From the NCBI GenBank assembly GCA_938002665.1, contig CALLAE010000066.1:1-64000 (forward strand): a stretch of 64,000 nucleotides of DNA. The letters are read 5' to 3'. The DNA is from an uncultured Saprospiraceae bacterium. GTDB lineage: Bacteria; Bacteroidota; Bacteroidia; Chitinophagales; Saprospiraceae. Positions 56,481 through 64,000 of this stretch are shown here, piece by piece. Position numbers and translations under genes: made by a program. Below the pieces are notes generated by a model. That model ran no database searches, was not told the origin of the DNA, and saw only the letters and a list, made by a program, of their open reading frames with translations. Position 1 is the first letter of the stretch. Every line of letters begins with the position of its first letter.

Positions 56481-57029
56481 TTGAGTGCCGATGGCGACAT
56501 AACAGAAGCAGAGCTGATTCAGAAATACCAGCAATCAGGAGATCAGCAGTGGCTCGGGAAACTGTTTACGCCATACATGCAACTGCTTTATGGTGTCTGC
56601 CTTAAGTACTTAAAGAATAGTACAAAAGCGGAGGATGCAGTAATGGATGTGTATGAGCATGTGAGTCAGAAACTGAAAACTCATAAAGTCGAGGACTTTA
56701 GACCCTGGCTGTATGTCGTAACAAAGAATCACTGTTTTGACAAACTGAGAAAAGCGTCAAAGAAACTAGAAAAAGAAAAAAAGGCGCAGGATATGTATTC
56801 TGAGACAATTTTTCATCCTGATAATGTATCCAAGGAGGATCAGCTAGTCAAGATGGAAGCTTGTATAGAAAAACTAAATAAGGAACAAAAGAGCTGTATA
56901 GAGGCGTTCTATTACAAAGCTCTATCCTACGATCTGATAGCTGAAAAGTATGGGCTGAGCTGGAATAGCGTCAGGTCATATATTCAAAACGGCAGAAGAA
57001 AGTTGAAACACTGTATGGATAGCAAATAG
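56481..57029 (+). CDS. ECF-type RNA polymerase sigma factor
   Basis: 182 residues. Region 2 is seen in YGVCLKYLKNSTKAEDAVMDVYEHV near 35-60, and region 4 in SYDLIAEKYGLSWNSVRSYIQNGRRKLK near 150-178, the usual two-domain layout. The start is TTG at 56481, as no upstream in-frame ATG exists and the next Met would delete part of region 2. It is followed after 9 bases by a protein with anti-sigma-like layout and is divergent from the rhodanese and VWA genes, which are likely members of its regulon by position. Confidence 0.9.
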   Translation: MSADGDITEAELIQKYQQSGDQQWLGKLFTPYMQLLYGVCLKYLKNSTKAEDAVMDVYEHVSQKLKTHKVEDFRPWLYVVTKNHCFDKLRKASKKLEKEKKAQDMYSETIFHPDNVSKEDQLVKMEACIEKLNKEQKSCIEAFYYKALSYDLIAEKYGLSWNSVRSYIQNGRRKLKHCMDSK

Positions 57030-57038
57030 TAAAAAACC

Positions 57039-58460
57039 ATGTCACTAGACAAAAAACATAAAGCTTTACTCCAGAAACTAATAGCTGGCACTATCTCAGA
57101 CCATGAGCAATGGCAGCTAGAACGTGCTAGTCTAGATGATCCTTTCCTAGCGGATGCCCTGGAAGGCTATCGCCTAAAGGAGGTGAATAAAGATGCAGTA
57201 TCCGCTCTGACCAAAAAACTACAGAACAAAAATCAACCTACAAAAACAAGGTCTCTGTTATGGAAACGCCTTTCTATTGCAGCCAGCTTACTGATTCTCA
57301 TGAGTGCTTCTTTCTGGATGTTTAAATCCAATCAAGCAGATATGATCAATATGTCTACTGCACAAAAATCTGCTCCTCTAAAAAGCAAGGCGAATACAGA
57401 AAGGGTCGCAGAAACACAAGCTGCCGAAGACCAAATATTAGTCTCAGAAGAAGAGGAAGATAATTCTGGAGCTTCGTTTGAAAAATTGAAGGCCGAAAAA
57501 AGCGCTAGGAACAATGATAAAGAAACTGAAGCTTGGGCTGATAGCGCTGTGTCACCTAAGAAAGCTAAACCCTCTACCTCTCAGGCTCAGGTCCAGACCA
57601 CTCCTCCCACAACTGTACAAGAAGAAGAAGTTCAATCTTTGGAAGAGGCTCTTGCAGAGTACGAGGAGCGCTTCCCTGAAGAGCAAGTCATGGACGAAAT
57701 AGTAGTTCTAAAAGATTCGGATACACTGGAGAGTTCTGCAGATGGTGGGCAAAACAAAGTTGCAAAGGAAGTAGCTAAAAAGAAAGCTGCGCCTATCCCA
57801 GCTTATAAGAAAACTAAAGTAGTAGCGGTGCCTGTGGAACCACAAACTGATATCGCAATTCTTCAAAATGTTGGACGTATAGAAAGATTACCTGCGATCA
57901 CAAAAGGCCTTATTGTGAACAGTGAGGGTCAGCCTATGCCCGGTGTGGAAATACTAGACACGGAGAACAATAAATTAGTGGAAACAGATGATGCAGGAAA
58001 TTTTTTCTTGCCCGATATGAATGGTTATGTCATCACAGCTTTTGCTGGGTACGACTCCATGACTGTAGCCATAACTCCTAATCTTTCTATACAATTACAA
58101 AAGTCTTCAGAAACTCTCAGCCAACCTCATAAGCGACTGGTGGATATGATGGACGACGGAGAACTCCGTAATTATTATATCAATGAACTGAATGTCATCT
58201 TTTCCAGAAATTGGCCAATCTGTAATCAGTCACAAATAAACAACGTAAGTCAGAGCCAAGGCTTAGGAGGTCGATTGAAAAACAATACAACTGCGCACCT
58301 CGTAATCAGTGGTAATGGAACAATAGACGATACCACCTTCTATGATGAACTCCCTGAAAGTTGCAGCTCAAAAATCCAAGACTTGCTTGCGGCTGCAGAA
58401 TCAGCTCAACTCTTTATCAAAGGGCGACCAATGAATTTTACTTATAGAATTAATTTCTAA
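57039..58460 (+). CDS. Anti-sigma-like membrane protein with regulatory-like and TonB-C-like domains
   Basis: 473 residues. A cytoplasmic N-terminus of about 75 residues (LIAGTISDHEQWQLERASLDDPFLADALEGY) leads to one membrane helix near 78-96, a long low-complexity periplasmic linker, a carboxypeptidase-regulatory-like domain near 287-345 (GLIVNSEGQPMPGVEILDTENN), and a C-terminal part that looks like a TonB C-domain (VISGNGTIDDTTFYDELPESCSSKI). The layout and the adjacent sigma gene suggest it holds the sigma factor at the membrane and senses something outside; this is inference. Confidence 0.7.
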   Translation: MSLDKKHKALLQKLIAGTISDHEQWQLERASLDDPFLADALEGYRLKEVNKDAVSALTKKLQNKNQPTKTRSLLWKRLSIAASLLILMSASFWMFKSNQADMINMSTAQKSAPLKSKANTERVAETQAAEDQILVSEEEEDNSGASFEKLKAEKSARNNDKETEAWADSAVSPKKAKPSTSQAQVQTTPPTTVQEEEVQSLEEALAEYEERFPEEQVMDEIVVLKDSDTLESSADGGQNKVAKEVAKKKAAPIPAYKKTKVVAVPVEPQTDIAILQNVGRIERLPAITKGLIVNSEGQPMPGVEILDTENNKLVETDDAGNFFLPDMNGYVITAFAGYDSMTVAITPNLSIQLQKSSETLSQPHKRLVDMMDDGELRNYYINELNVIFSRNWPICNQSQINNVSQSQGLGGRLKNNTTAHLVISGNGTIDDTTFYDELPESCSSKIQDLLAAAESAQLFIKGRPMNFTYRINF

Positions 58461-58488
58461 GCCTACGTTATTATTCTATCTTGGCAGC

Positions 58489-59205
58489 ATGTCAGATAAC
58501 TCTATCAGCCTCAATAAATACATCAGCTCCACCGGCATCAGCTCTCGCCGCGAAGCAGACAAATGGATAGAAGCAGGACGTGTCAAAATAAATGATGTCG
58601 TCGCTATCAAAGGCAATCGTGTAGCGCCCGGCGATACAGTTACCCTAGATGGAGAAACTATTGTCAATAAAACCAAACCCATCTATATTGCTTTCCACAA
58701 GCCCCCTGGCATCACCTGCACCACCGACCTCAATGATCCTGACAATATCATAGACTACCTCGGACATCCAGAAAGAATCTTCCCAATAGGCCGACTAGAC
58801 AAACCTTCTTCTGGACTCATCTTCCTCACTAATGATGGAGACATCGTCAACCAAATTCTGAGAGTAGAAAACAAACACGAAAAAGAATACCTGGTCAATG
58901 TCAGCAAACCTATCACTGAAAAATTCATGAAACGCATGTCGCAGCCTATCCCCATGCTAGGAACTAAGACCCACCCCTGCAAGGTCATACAACTAAAAGA
59001 AAAACTCTTCAAAATCATCCTCACCCAAGGACTCAATAGGCAGATCCGCCGTATGTGCGAGTTCTGTGACTACAGAGTCGTCAGTCTCAAGCGGGTAAGG
59101 ATCATGCATATCAATATAGATGATCTGAAGATGGGGGCATGGAGAAATCTTACAGAGCAGGAAATGAAAGGCTTGAGAAAGGCTTTGGAGGGCAGTGTGA
59201 AGTAG
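58489..59205 (+). CDS. rluF: 23S rRNA pseudouridine synthase RluF
   Basis: 238 residues. An N-terminal S4 domain (SLNKYISSTGISSRREADKWIEAGRVKIN) is followed by the catalytic motif IGRLDKPSSGLIFLTNDGD, with the Asp of GRLD, and NRQIRRMCEFCDYRVVSLKRVRIMHI near 185-210. This is the RluB/RluE/RluF family; the LGHPERIFPIGRLDKPS form fits RluF best, which modifies U2604 of 23S rRNA. It follows the anti-sigma-like gene by 28 bases. Confidence 0.88.
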   Translation: MSDNSISLNKYISSTGISSRREADKWIEAGRVKINDVVAIKGNRVAPGDTVTLDGETIVNKTKPIYIAFHKPPGITCTTDLNDPDNIIDYLGHPERIFPIGRLDKPSSGLIFLTNDGDIVNQILRVENKHEKEYLVNVSKPITEKFMKRMSQPIPMLGTKTHPCKVIQLKEKLFKIILTQGLNRQIRRMCEFCDYRVVSLKRVRIMHINIDDLKMGAWRNLTEQEMKGLRKALEGSVK

Positions 59206-59278
59206 AGATAACTTCTATACAATTACTTTATCCAGTAATTCTAGTTATACTTAGTTAGTTCAATCAGCATACACAACC

Positions 59279-60184
59279 ATGAATAGAATAGAGCAATGGA
59301 TAAATGATCATAAGAAAAAAAGGCCCTCCTCATGGCACTGGAGAAGAGATGGTTATTATATCGAAGATATTATCCCATCTGTGTATGAATGCTACGCCAT
59401 CATCTATCATCCCTACTATCTACCTAATGGCCAACTGATAACAAATGAACAAGCTGAACAAAATCACCAAATGAAGTTGGTGATACATCTTAATAAAGAG
59501 ATAGAAAAAGAATTCAAAATTCCATTTTCTCAATTACCCAATAGCCCGTACGATATTGAAGAAAAAATAAGAACCAAAGTTAGCTCTAGTTTGTACACCG
59601 AGGAACAGCTGGAGAAGAAGATCAAAAAGTTCTCAGATAGAATGCTGAAACATGCATTTAAACCTCTACAAGATCTGATGGATGGCAAAGAATTAGAAGA
59701 GGATAAAGAAGTTACCCGAGAAGGAAAATGGTCAGAAGTATTTAAGTTTTATAGATTAGATTTCAACACAAAGTCCAGTTGGTATGACACCTATAATTTA
59801 GAGAGTAGTAAGAAAATTGCCAATGCACAGATGCCTGCTCAAGATTTTCTCCCAGTATCCATCCTTATACAATTGAGAAACTTCCTTCATTCCAATGGAG
59901 TAGAAAAGTTAGATGTCAATTTATGGAATCAAACTATTGAACCTAGATCTTTGCTAAATGCCGATTCAGAAAATGTAAAATATTCAGCTATAGTCAAAGA
60001 AGAAGCCATCAATATTATTTCCGCAACGAATAGAGAATGGATTTTTGTAAATCCTCATGATTACTGTAGAACAATAGTTGGAGGTTCAGTAAAGTTCATT
60101 GACAAACTTAGAGCAGAGACTACTCTAGAAATTTCTGACAATCTAAGATCCACCCATAGAATAAATAGTTATTTCGGAGAATGA
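59279..60184 (+). CDS. Unrecognised hypothetical protein
   Basis: 301 residues, soluble, with no signal peptide or membrane segment. It begins with a basic, aromatic stretch (WINDHKKKRPSSWHWRRDGYYIEDI), then YECYAIIYHPYYLPNGQL near 40-57. A Lys/Glu-rich central helical part and a C-terminal region with REWIFVNPHDYCRTIVGGSVKFIDKL follow. I cannot name the family. The layout is that of a single cytoplasmic domain protein, and it may be an orphan antitoxin, immunity or regulatory protein, but nothing in the neighbourhood supports one. It shares a two-way terminator with the TonB gene. Confidence 0.55.
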   Translation: MNRIEQWINDHKKKRPSSWHWRRDGYYIEDIIPSVYECYAIIYHPYYLPNGQLITNEQAEQNHQMKLVIHLNKEIEKEFKIPFSQLPNSPYDIEEKIRTKVSSSLYTEEQLEKKIKKFSDRMLKHAFKPLQDLMDGKELEEDKEVTREGKWSEVFKFYRLDFNTKSSWYDTYNLESSKKIANAQMPAQDFLPVSILIQLRNFLHSNGVEKLDVNLWNQTIEPRSLLNADSENVKYSAIVKEEAINIISATNREWIFVNPHDYCRTIVGGSVKFIDKLRAETTLEISDNLRSTHRINSYFGE

Positions 60185-60214
60185 CAAGCAATACTCTATA
60201 GCCCTACCTTCCAA

Positions 60215-60246
60215 TAAAAAGGCCCGCTGAAATCAGCAGGCCTTTC
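60215..60246. terminator. Bidirectional terminator
   Basis: AAAAAGGCC and GGCCTTT flank a GCTGAAATCAGC palindrome, so the stem ends in an A-run on one side and a T-run on the other. It can serve both the convergent gene ending at 60184 and the TonB gene ending at 60271. Confidence 0.8.
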
Positions 60247-60270
60247 TAAATATCTTTTAAAACTTTTTTT

Positions 60271-61191
60271 CTATTGTAGCTTAAACTTTACCGGAAGTGT
60301 ATAGAGAACTCTTACGTTTCTTCCTCTCTGCTTTCCAGGTGTCCACTTCTGTGGAAGGTTATTCATCCCTTTTACAACTTTGAAAGCGGCATCTCCACAA
60401 CCGGCACCAGGGTCTCTTACGATGTTAATATCATCTACAGAACCATCCTCTTTTACAACGAACTGTAGTACTGCCATCCCTTCTACACCATTCTCTCTTG
60501 CTATCGCAGGATACTTCAGATTCTTATAGATATACTGTAGCATCTTTTCCTTTGCACATTTTTCTTTTTCCTTATCTCCTCCAGGTGTATCCTCACATCC
60601 TGGGAAACGTGGCATCTGCTCTACGACCTTAAAGATTTCTGGCTCTTCTGGCGGTGGTTGCGGCGGCGGAGGTGGTGGAGGTGGTGCTTCTTCCTCAACA
60701 ATAGGCTCAGCTTCTACAACATCTTCCTCTTCTACATCCATATCCTCAAAGACAGGCTCTTCCTCCTCTTCTATCTCTTCTTCCGGTACCTCTTCGATAA
60801 TCGGAGGTGGAGGTGGTGGTGGTGGCGGTGGCGGCTCAGCCGTACGTGGCGGCTCTATCTCTATTTCTTCATCTAATTCTAGTGCATCATCTGGTATAAA
60901 TACCACATCATCATAGGTCGTCCAACTAAACGCAAATAGCGTCGCAGCCAAAGCTGACGCTAATCCGAATAAGAACAATGGTCTAGTAAAACCAAACCCA
61001 TTCACATCTGGATACTTAGCTCTTGCATCTAGTGGTGAAGCCCACTTATGGCCGGCATACTTTTCAGTTAGATTTTTATTGGCTCTGGACTTGAAAAGAT
61101 TTCTCATGAACAGTATCACACCAATTACTACAAACGCTATAAGCAGAATGAGGAGCATCGATGTGGAGCCTCTAAAGGCAATATCACCCAT
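60271..61191 (-). CDS. TonB-type energy transducer
   Basis: About 306 residues. Two membrane segments (near 12-28 and 70-88) are followed by a periplasmic linker of Pro runs and Glu/Asp/Val blocks (EEVPEEEIEEEEEPVFE), and a TonB C-terminal domain (YPAIARENGVEGMAVLQFVVKEDGSVDDINIVRDPG) ending VLYTLPVKFKLQ. The Met at 61191 is preferred to the longest frame start at 61251, since MGDIAFRGSTS is a typical start of this family. Works with ExbB/ExbD (not in view) to energise outer-membrane receptors. It is 89 bases from vanZ and is the last gene of the citrate synthase block. Confidence 0.9.
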   Translation of the reverse strand: MGDIAFRGSTSMLLILLIAFVVIGVILFMRNLFKSRANKNLTEKYAGHKWASPLDARAKYPDVNGFGFTRPLFLFGLASALAATLFAFSWTTYDDVVFIPDDALELDEEIEIEPPRTAEPPPPPPPPPPPIIEEVPEEEIEEEEEPVFEDMDVEEEDVVEAEPIVEEEAPPPPPPPPQPPPEEPEIFKVVEQMPRFPGCEDTPGGDKEKEKCAKEKMLQYIYKNLKYPAIARENGVEGMAVLQFVVKEDGSVDDINIVRDPGAGCGDAAFKVVKGMNNLPQKWTPGKQRGRNVRVLYTLPVKFKLQ

Positions 61192-61280
61192 AGGTATAAG
61201 TTTTCTTAAGTTTTCAAAGATATAGACGAAGAATAACTTACTGAAAATCAAAAGATTATCTTGAAAGACAAATCAAATGA

Positions 61281-61646
61281 CTAAGTTATATTACTCTGTC
61301 TTCTATTAAGCATGTAAAATAACATTGTCCCCGCAAAAGAGCCAACAATATTTGCAATAATATCAAATTTATCGAACAGACGACCTGTAGGCAAAAGACT
61401 TTGCAAAATCTCCATAAGATACCCATATACAGATGGGACCACTATAAGCCACAACCAAGGTATGCCCTTAGTAGCTTTCTGTCTCAGCACAAAGGCAAGC
61501 AAAACTGCCATCATAAGATACATGATAACATGGGCCAATTTATCTTCATTAGGAAAAAACCTATATGTAGAGGGCTCATATACAGGCAACAAAGACATAG
61601 CAGTCACTGTAATCGTCCAAACCGCAAAAGCTATAATTGCTTTCAA
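61281..61646 (-). CDS. VanZ-like family membrane protein
   Basis: 121 residues with four membrane segments and the family phrase FPNEDKLAHVIMYLMMAVLLAFVL, which contains the conserved DK-x-x-H. The end (GSFAGTMLFYML) is also typical. VanZ-like proteins are named after a teicoplanin-resistance factor, but most have no known role. It lies between gcvH (64-base gap) and the TonB gene. I recall the same gcvH-vanZ-tonB neighbourhood next to sprA in other Bacteroidota. Confidence 0.8.
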   Translation of the reverse strand: MKAIIAFAVWTITVTAMSLLPVYEPSTYRFFPNEDKLAHVIMYLMMAVLLAFVLRQKATKGIPWLWLIVVPSVYGYLMEILQSLLPTGRLFDKFDIIANIVGSFAGTMLFYMLNRRQSNIT

Positions 61647-61710
61647 TTATCAGAATATATTAGCAGCCTGACTCTTAGATGCTGAGCAAGACTATTGTGG
61701 TGTATGATGG

Positions 61711-62100
61711 TTACGAAATAAGGCCTTTGTAGCCTTCAGCATCCATCAGCGCATCTAATTCAGAGGCATCTGTCAGCTCTATTTTCACTATCCATCCTTC
61801 TCCATAAGCATCATTATTGACCAAATCTGGCTGATCTCCATTATTCTCATCCAACTTAGAATTGAATTCAAGGATCTTTCCTGACACAGGCATGAAGAGA
61901 TCAGAAGTAGTTTTTACAGCTTCTATCGTTCCGAAGATCTCATCTTTTGCAATGGTTTCTCCTACTGTTTCCACCTCTACATAGACAATTTCTCCCAGCT
62001 CAGATTGTGCAAAATCTGTGATGCCGATATAAGCATGGTCACCATCTACTCGCAGCCACTCATGCTCTTTAGAATATTTAAGTCCTTCTTTGATGTTCAT
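61711..62100 (-). CDS. gcvH: Glycine cleavage system H protein
   Basis: 129 residues, normal length. [16 protein letters not shown] opens the protein, and the lipoyl-lysine motif [16 protein letters not shown] places the lipoylated Lys at position 63. GcvH shuttles the aminomethyl group between GcvP, GcvT and GcvL. It starts 16 bases after the citrate synthase stop, so the two are probably co-transcribed; gcvP and gcvT are not in the window. Confidence 0.95.
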   Translation of the reverse strand: MNIKEGLKYSKEHEWLRVDGDHAYIGITDFAQSELGEIVYVEVETVGETIAKDEIFGTIEAVKTTSDLFMPVSGKILEFNSKLDENNGDQPDLVNNDAYGEGWIVKIELTDASELDALMDAEGYKGLIS

Positions 62101-62116
62101 TTTATTGGGTCTTTTT

Positions 62117-63928
62117 TTATTTCTTCTTCGTTGTTCTCTTATTGGCAGTACGCTTAATGTTGGCCTTTCTCGTTGTTGGCTTTCTCTTAGCTACTACTTT
62201 CTTGGCTACAGCTTTCTTGGCAGTTCTTTTCTTAGCTACTGCTTTCTTTGCCGTTCTCTTTTTAGGAGCCGTTTTCTTTCCTGCGACTCGCTTCTTTGGA
62301 GCTGCTTTCTTGGCTACAGCTTTCTTGGCAGTTCTTTTTTTAGGAGCTGACTTCTTAGCTACGACTCTTTTCTTGGGTGCGGCCTTCTTAACTGTTGCTT
62401 TCTTTTTTGCTACAGCTTTTTTTGGTGCTGCTTTTTTAGCAACAACTCTCTTTTTAGGAGCAGCCTTCTTAGCTACACTTTTCTTAGGAGTGGCCTTTTT
62501 TGTTACTGTCTTATTTTTAGCTACCGTCTTTCTTTTAGCTGGCTTAGCTTTAGTGGCAGCCTTTTTCTTTGCTGTGCTTTTTCTCTTTGCTAATTTGACT
62601 GGCTTCTTCTTAGCCACTTTTATCCCTACCTGCTCTTTGAGCCAATCAGAGTTGACCGACTTAGGTCTTTCTAATGGTAAGCCGAAAGCTCTAGACCAGC
62701 AAGAATTAGCTAGAACACCTAGCGCCCTAGATACGCCAAAGAGTACTGTGTAATAAGTATACTCTTTAAGACCGTAATGGACTAGAATAGCACCTGAGTG
62801 CGCATCTACATTAGGCCATGGATTTTTTACTTTTCCTAGAGCGCCTAGGATAGGTGGAACTACTCTGAATAGTTGCCATACGATTTTGACATAATCATCA
62901 TCCTTAATATAGTCCTCTGCAAATACTCTTTGTGCTGTAAATCTAGGATCTGGCTCTCTAAGAACAGCATGTCCGTAACCAGGAATCACTTTCCCGGCCT
63001 TTAGGGTTTTATTTATAAACTTAGCGACTTGATCATCTGTAGGCTTCGTGGTTTTTAGTTCCTTAGTCATCGTCATGATCCACTTGATGACCTCTTGATT
63101 AGCTAAGCCATGAAGGGGGCCAGCTAGCGAAGCCATCGCTCCTCCATATGACAAGTAAGTATCCGCTAGAGTAGAGTTGACTAGGTGCGCAGTATGCGCA
63201 GAAGCATTACCACCTTCGTGATCTGCATGGATAGTCAGGTATAATCTCATAAGACTCTTGAAGTCCTCAGTATCATTAATACCTAACATATGTGCATAAT
63301 TACCAGCCCAGTCTAACTTAGGATCTGGTGCTATATGTATGCCTTTATGATAGACTCTTCTGTATATATACGCTGCTAGCCTAGGTAGCCTAGCGATCAG
63401 ATTCATAGCGTCCTCATAGGTCGCATCCCAGTAGTCATTCTTATTCATGCCCTCAGCATATCGCTTAGCAAAGACACTGGTCGCTTGCATAGAATTTATC
63501 CCTATGATAAATTGTGTCATAGGATGGGTATTTTCTGGCAGAGAAGCCAAGGTATTCAGCGTAAGCTGAGGCAACTTAGACCTAGAGTACCATTCTTTGC
63601 TTAACCAATCCACATCACTTCTAGTCGGTATCTCATCTACTAGCATCATCCAGAATAGACCTTCAGGTAAAGGCTCTTTACCTCCCCCACTTCTTTTAGG
63701 AAGTATTTCTTTGATCTCTGGTATAGAGTAGCCTCTAAAAGTAATTCCTTTGTTAGCATCTAGTTCTGAAGTCTCCCATAGCATGCTCTTTATCCCTCTC
63801 ATCCCACCGATGATCTGAGCAATATTTACTTTATCTACGACCTTAGCACCATGTGCCTTTCTGAGATTTTTGACTTCTACTTTGAGCTTTGAAGATTTTA
63901 GCTGAAACTTCTTTTTTAATCTGTCCAT
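62117..63928 (-). CDS. gltA: Citrate synthase with an H1-like basic C-terminal tail
   Basis: 603 residues. Residues 1-437 are a complete citrate synthase of the eukaryote-like (mitochondrial) type: [14 protein letters not shown] near 233-245, catalytic His273 ([10 protein letters not shown]), His320 ([15 protein letters not shown]) and Asp375 (NVDAHSG). The enzyme makes citrate from acetyl-CoA and oxaloacetate. Residues 438-603 then form a tail made of Lys, Ala, Pro, Val, Thr and Arg units ([25 protein letters not shown]) with no Asp or Glu, like histone H1 or AlgP. The frame is open throughout, so the join is not an obvious error. gcvH follows 16 bases downstream. The role of the tail is unknown. 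Confidence 0.92.
   Translation of the reverse strand: MDRLKKKFQLKSSKLKVEVKNLRKAHGAKVVDKVNIAQIIGGMRGIKSMLWETSELDANKGITFRGYSIPEIKEILPKRSGGGKEPLPEGLFWMMLVDEIPTRSDVDWLSKEWYSRSKLPQLTLNTLASLPENTHPMTQFIIGINSMQATSVFAKRYAEGMNKNDYWDATYEDAMNLIARLPRLAAYIYRRVYHKGIHIAPDPKLDWAGNYAHMLGINDTEDFKSLMRLYLTIHADHEGGNASAHTAHLVNSTLADTYLSYGGAMASLAGPLHGLANQEVIKWIMTMTKELKTTKPTDDQVAKFINKTLKAGKVIPGYGHAVLREPDPRFTAQRVFAEDYIKDDDYVKIVWQLFRVVPPILGALGKVKNPWPNVDAHSGAILVHYGLKEYTYYTVLFGVSRALGVLANSCWSRAFGLPLERPKSVNSDWLKEQVGIKVAKKKPVKLAKRKSTAKKKAATKAKPAKRKTVAKNKTVTKKATPKKSVAKKAAPKKRVVAKKAAPKKAVAKKKATVKKAAPKKRVVAKKSAPKKRTAKKAVAKKAAPKKRVAGKKTAPKKRTAKKAVAKKRTAKKAVAKKVVAKRKPTTRKANIKRTANKRTTKKK
62120..62617 (-). repeat. Coding repeat array of the citrate synthase tail
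   Basis: The bases for residues 438-603 form an imperfect tandem array of units coding for [21 protein letters not shown] and similar. Unit lengths vary while the frame is kept, as expected for slippage-prone coding repeats. It also explains the long open frame on the plus strand at 62142-62753, which is a shadow. Confidence 0.85.
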
Positions 63929-64000
63929 CTTAAGTGTTAGGGAGTTTTATAATTTGCTGATAATTTGTTCATATTTTAGACTGACCTGATGGCAAATGGT

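Noticed and set aside
62120-62617. Repeats resembling an array
   Set aside because: They are in-frame coding repeats with variable unit length and no spacers, so not a CRISPR array. No CRISPR or cas gene was seen in the window.
62142-62753. Long plus-strand open frame of 203 codons
   Set aside because: It is the antisense of the basic citrate synthase tail; the repeat composition keeps the opposite strand open, and the product would be an unlikely Ala/Phe/Leu repeat.

Overview
The window is from a Bacteroidota chromosome, probably a gliding, protein-secreting member of the Saprospiria/Flavobacteriia side of the phylum. The main reasons are a full-length SprA (the type IX secretion outer-membrane translocon), several secreted proteins with C-terminal T9SS sorting domains, many lipoproteins with short Bacteroidota-type signal peptides, a DUF4175 protein, carboxypeptidase-regulatory-like modules, and promoter elements of the TAnnTTTG type. 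The rank below phylum is inference. No tRNA, rRNA or CRISPR array was seen.

Layout. 0-9.4 kb: a truncated CNNM/CBS membrane protein, bioY, two divergent giant FG-GAP/UnbV lipoproteins and an NHL-propeller lipoprotein. 9.5-15.4 kb: M1 aminopeptidase, aldose 1-epimerase, an FMN-dependent glutamate-synthase-like protein and ruvA. 15.6-23.4 kb: sprA, closed by a UUCG-loop terminator. 23.4-29.2 kb: alpha/beta hydrolase, mscL, ligA, selO and a GIY-YIG protein. 29.3-36.1 kb, minus strand: DUF4175 protein, HATPase, ybeY, M14 carboxypeptidase with a T9SS tail, and an MBL hydrolase.

36.4-45.8 kb is the accessory-looking part. It has a small lipoprotein, an S37-type peptidase and an RskA-C-like lipoprotein. 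Next come an AraC regulator and a four-gene operon (AhpD-like enzyme, second RskA-C-like lipoprotein, BIG2+DM13 lipoprotein, outer-membrane barrel) whose promoter region carries helically phased direct repeats. An intact IS4-family element with perfect 9-bp target duplications follows, then a scar made of a frameshifted helicase start and a decayed copy of the nitrilase 3' end. The intact nitrilase lies next to it.

46.9-58.5 kb: a T9SS-tailed protein, an M20 amidohydrolase, unknown exported proteins, three related proteins that share a regulatory-like N-terminus (two with VWA domains), a rhodanese, and a divergent ECF sigma/anti-sigma-like pair. 58.5-64 kb: rluF, an unrecognised gene, and a minus-strand block of citrate synthase, gcvH, vanZ and a TonB-type energy transducer.

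Most striking points: the citrate synthase carries an in-frame 166-residue Lys/Ala/Pro-rich tail with no acidic residues, resembling histone H1; the AraC/AhpD/RskA-like/DM13/barrel locus looks like an undescribed envelope system; and the IS start codon lies inside a long inverted repeat.
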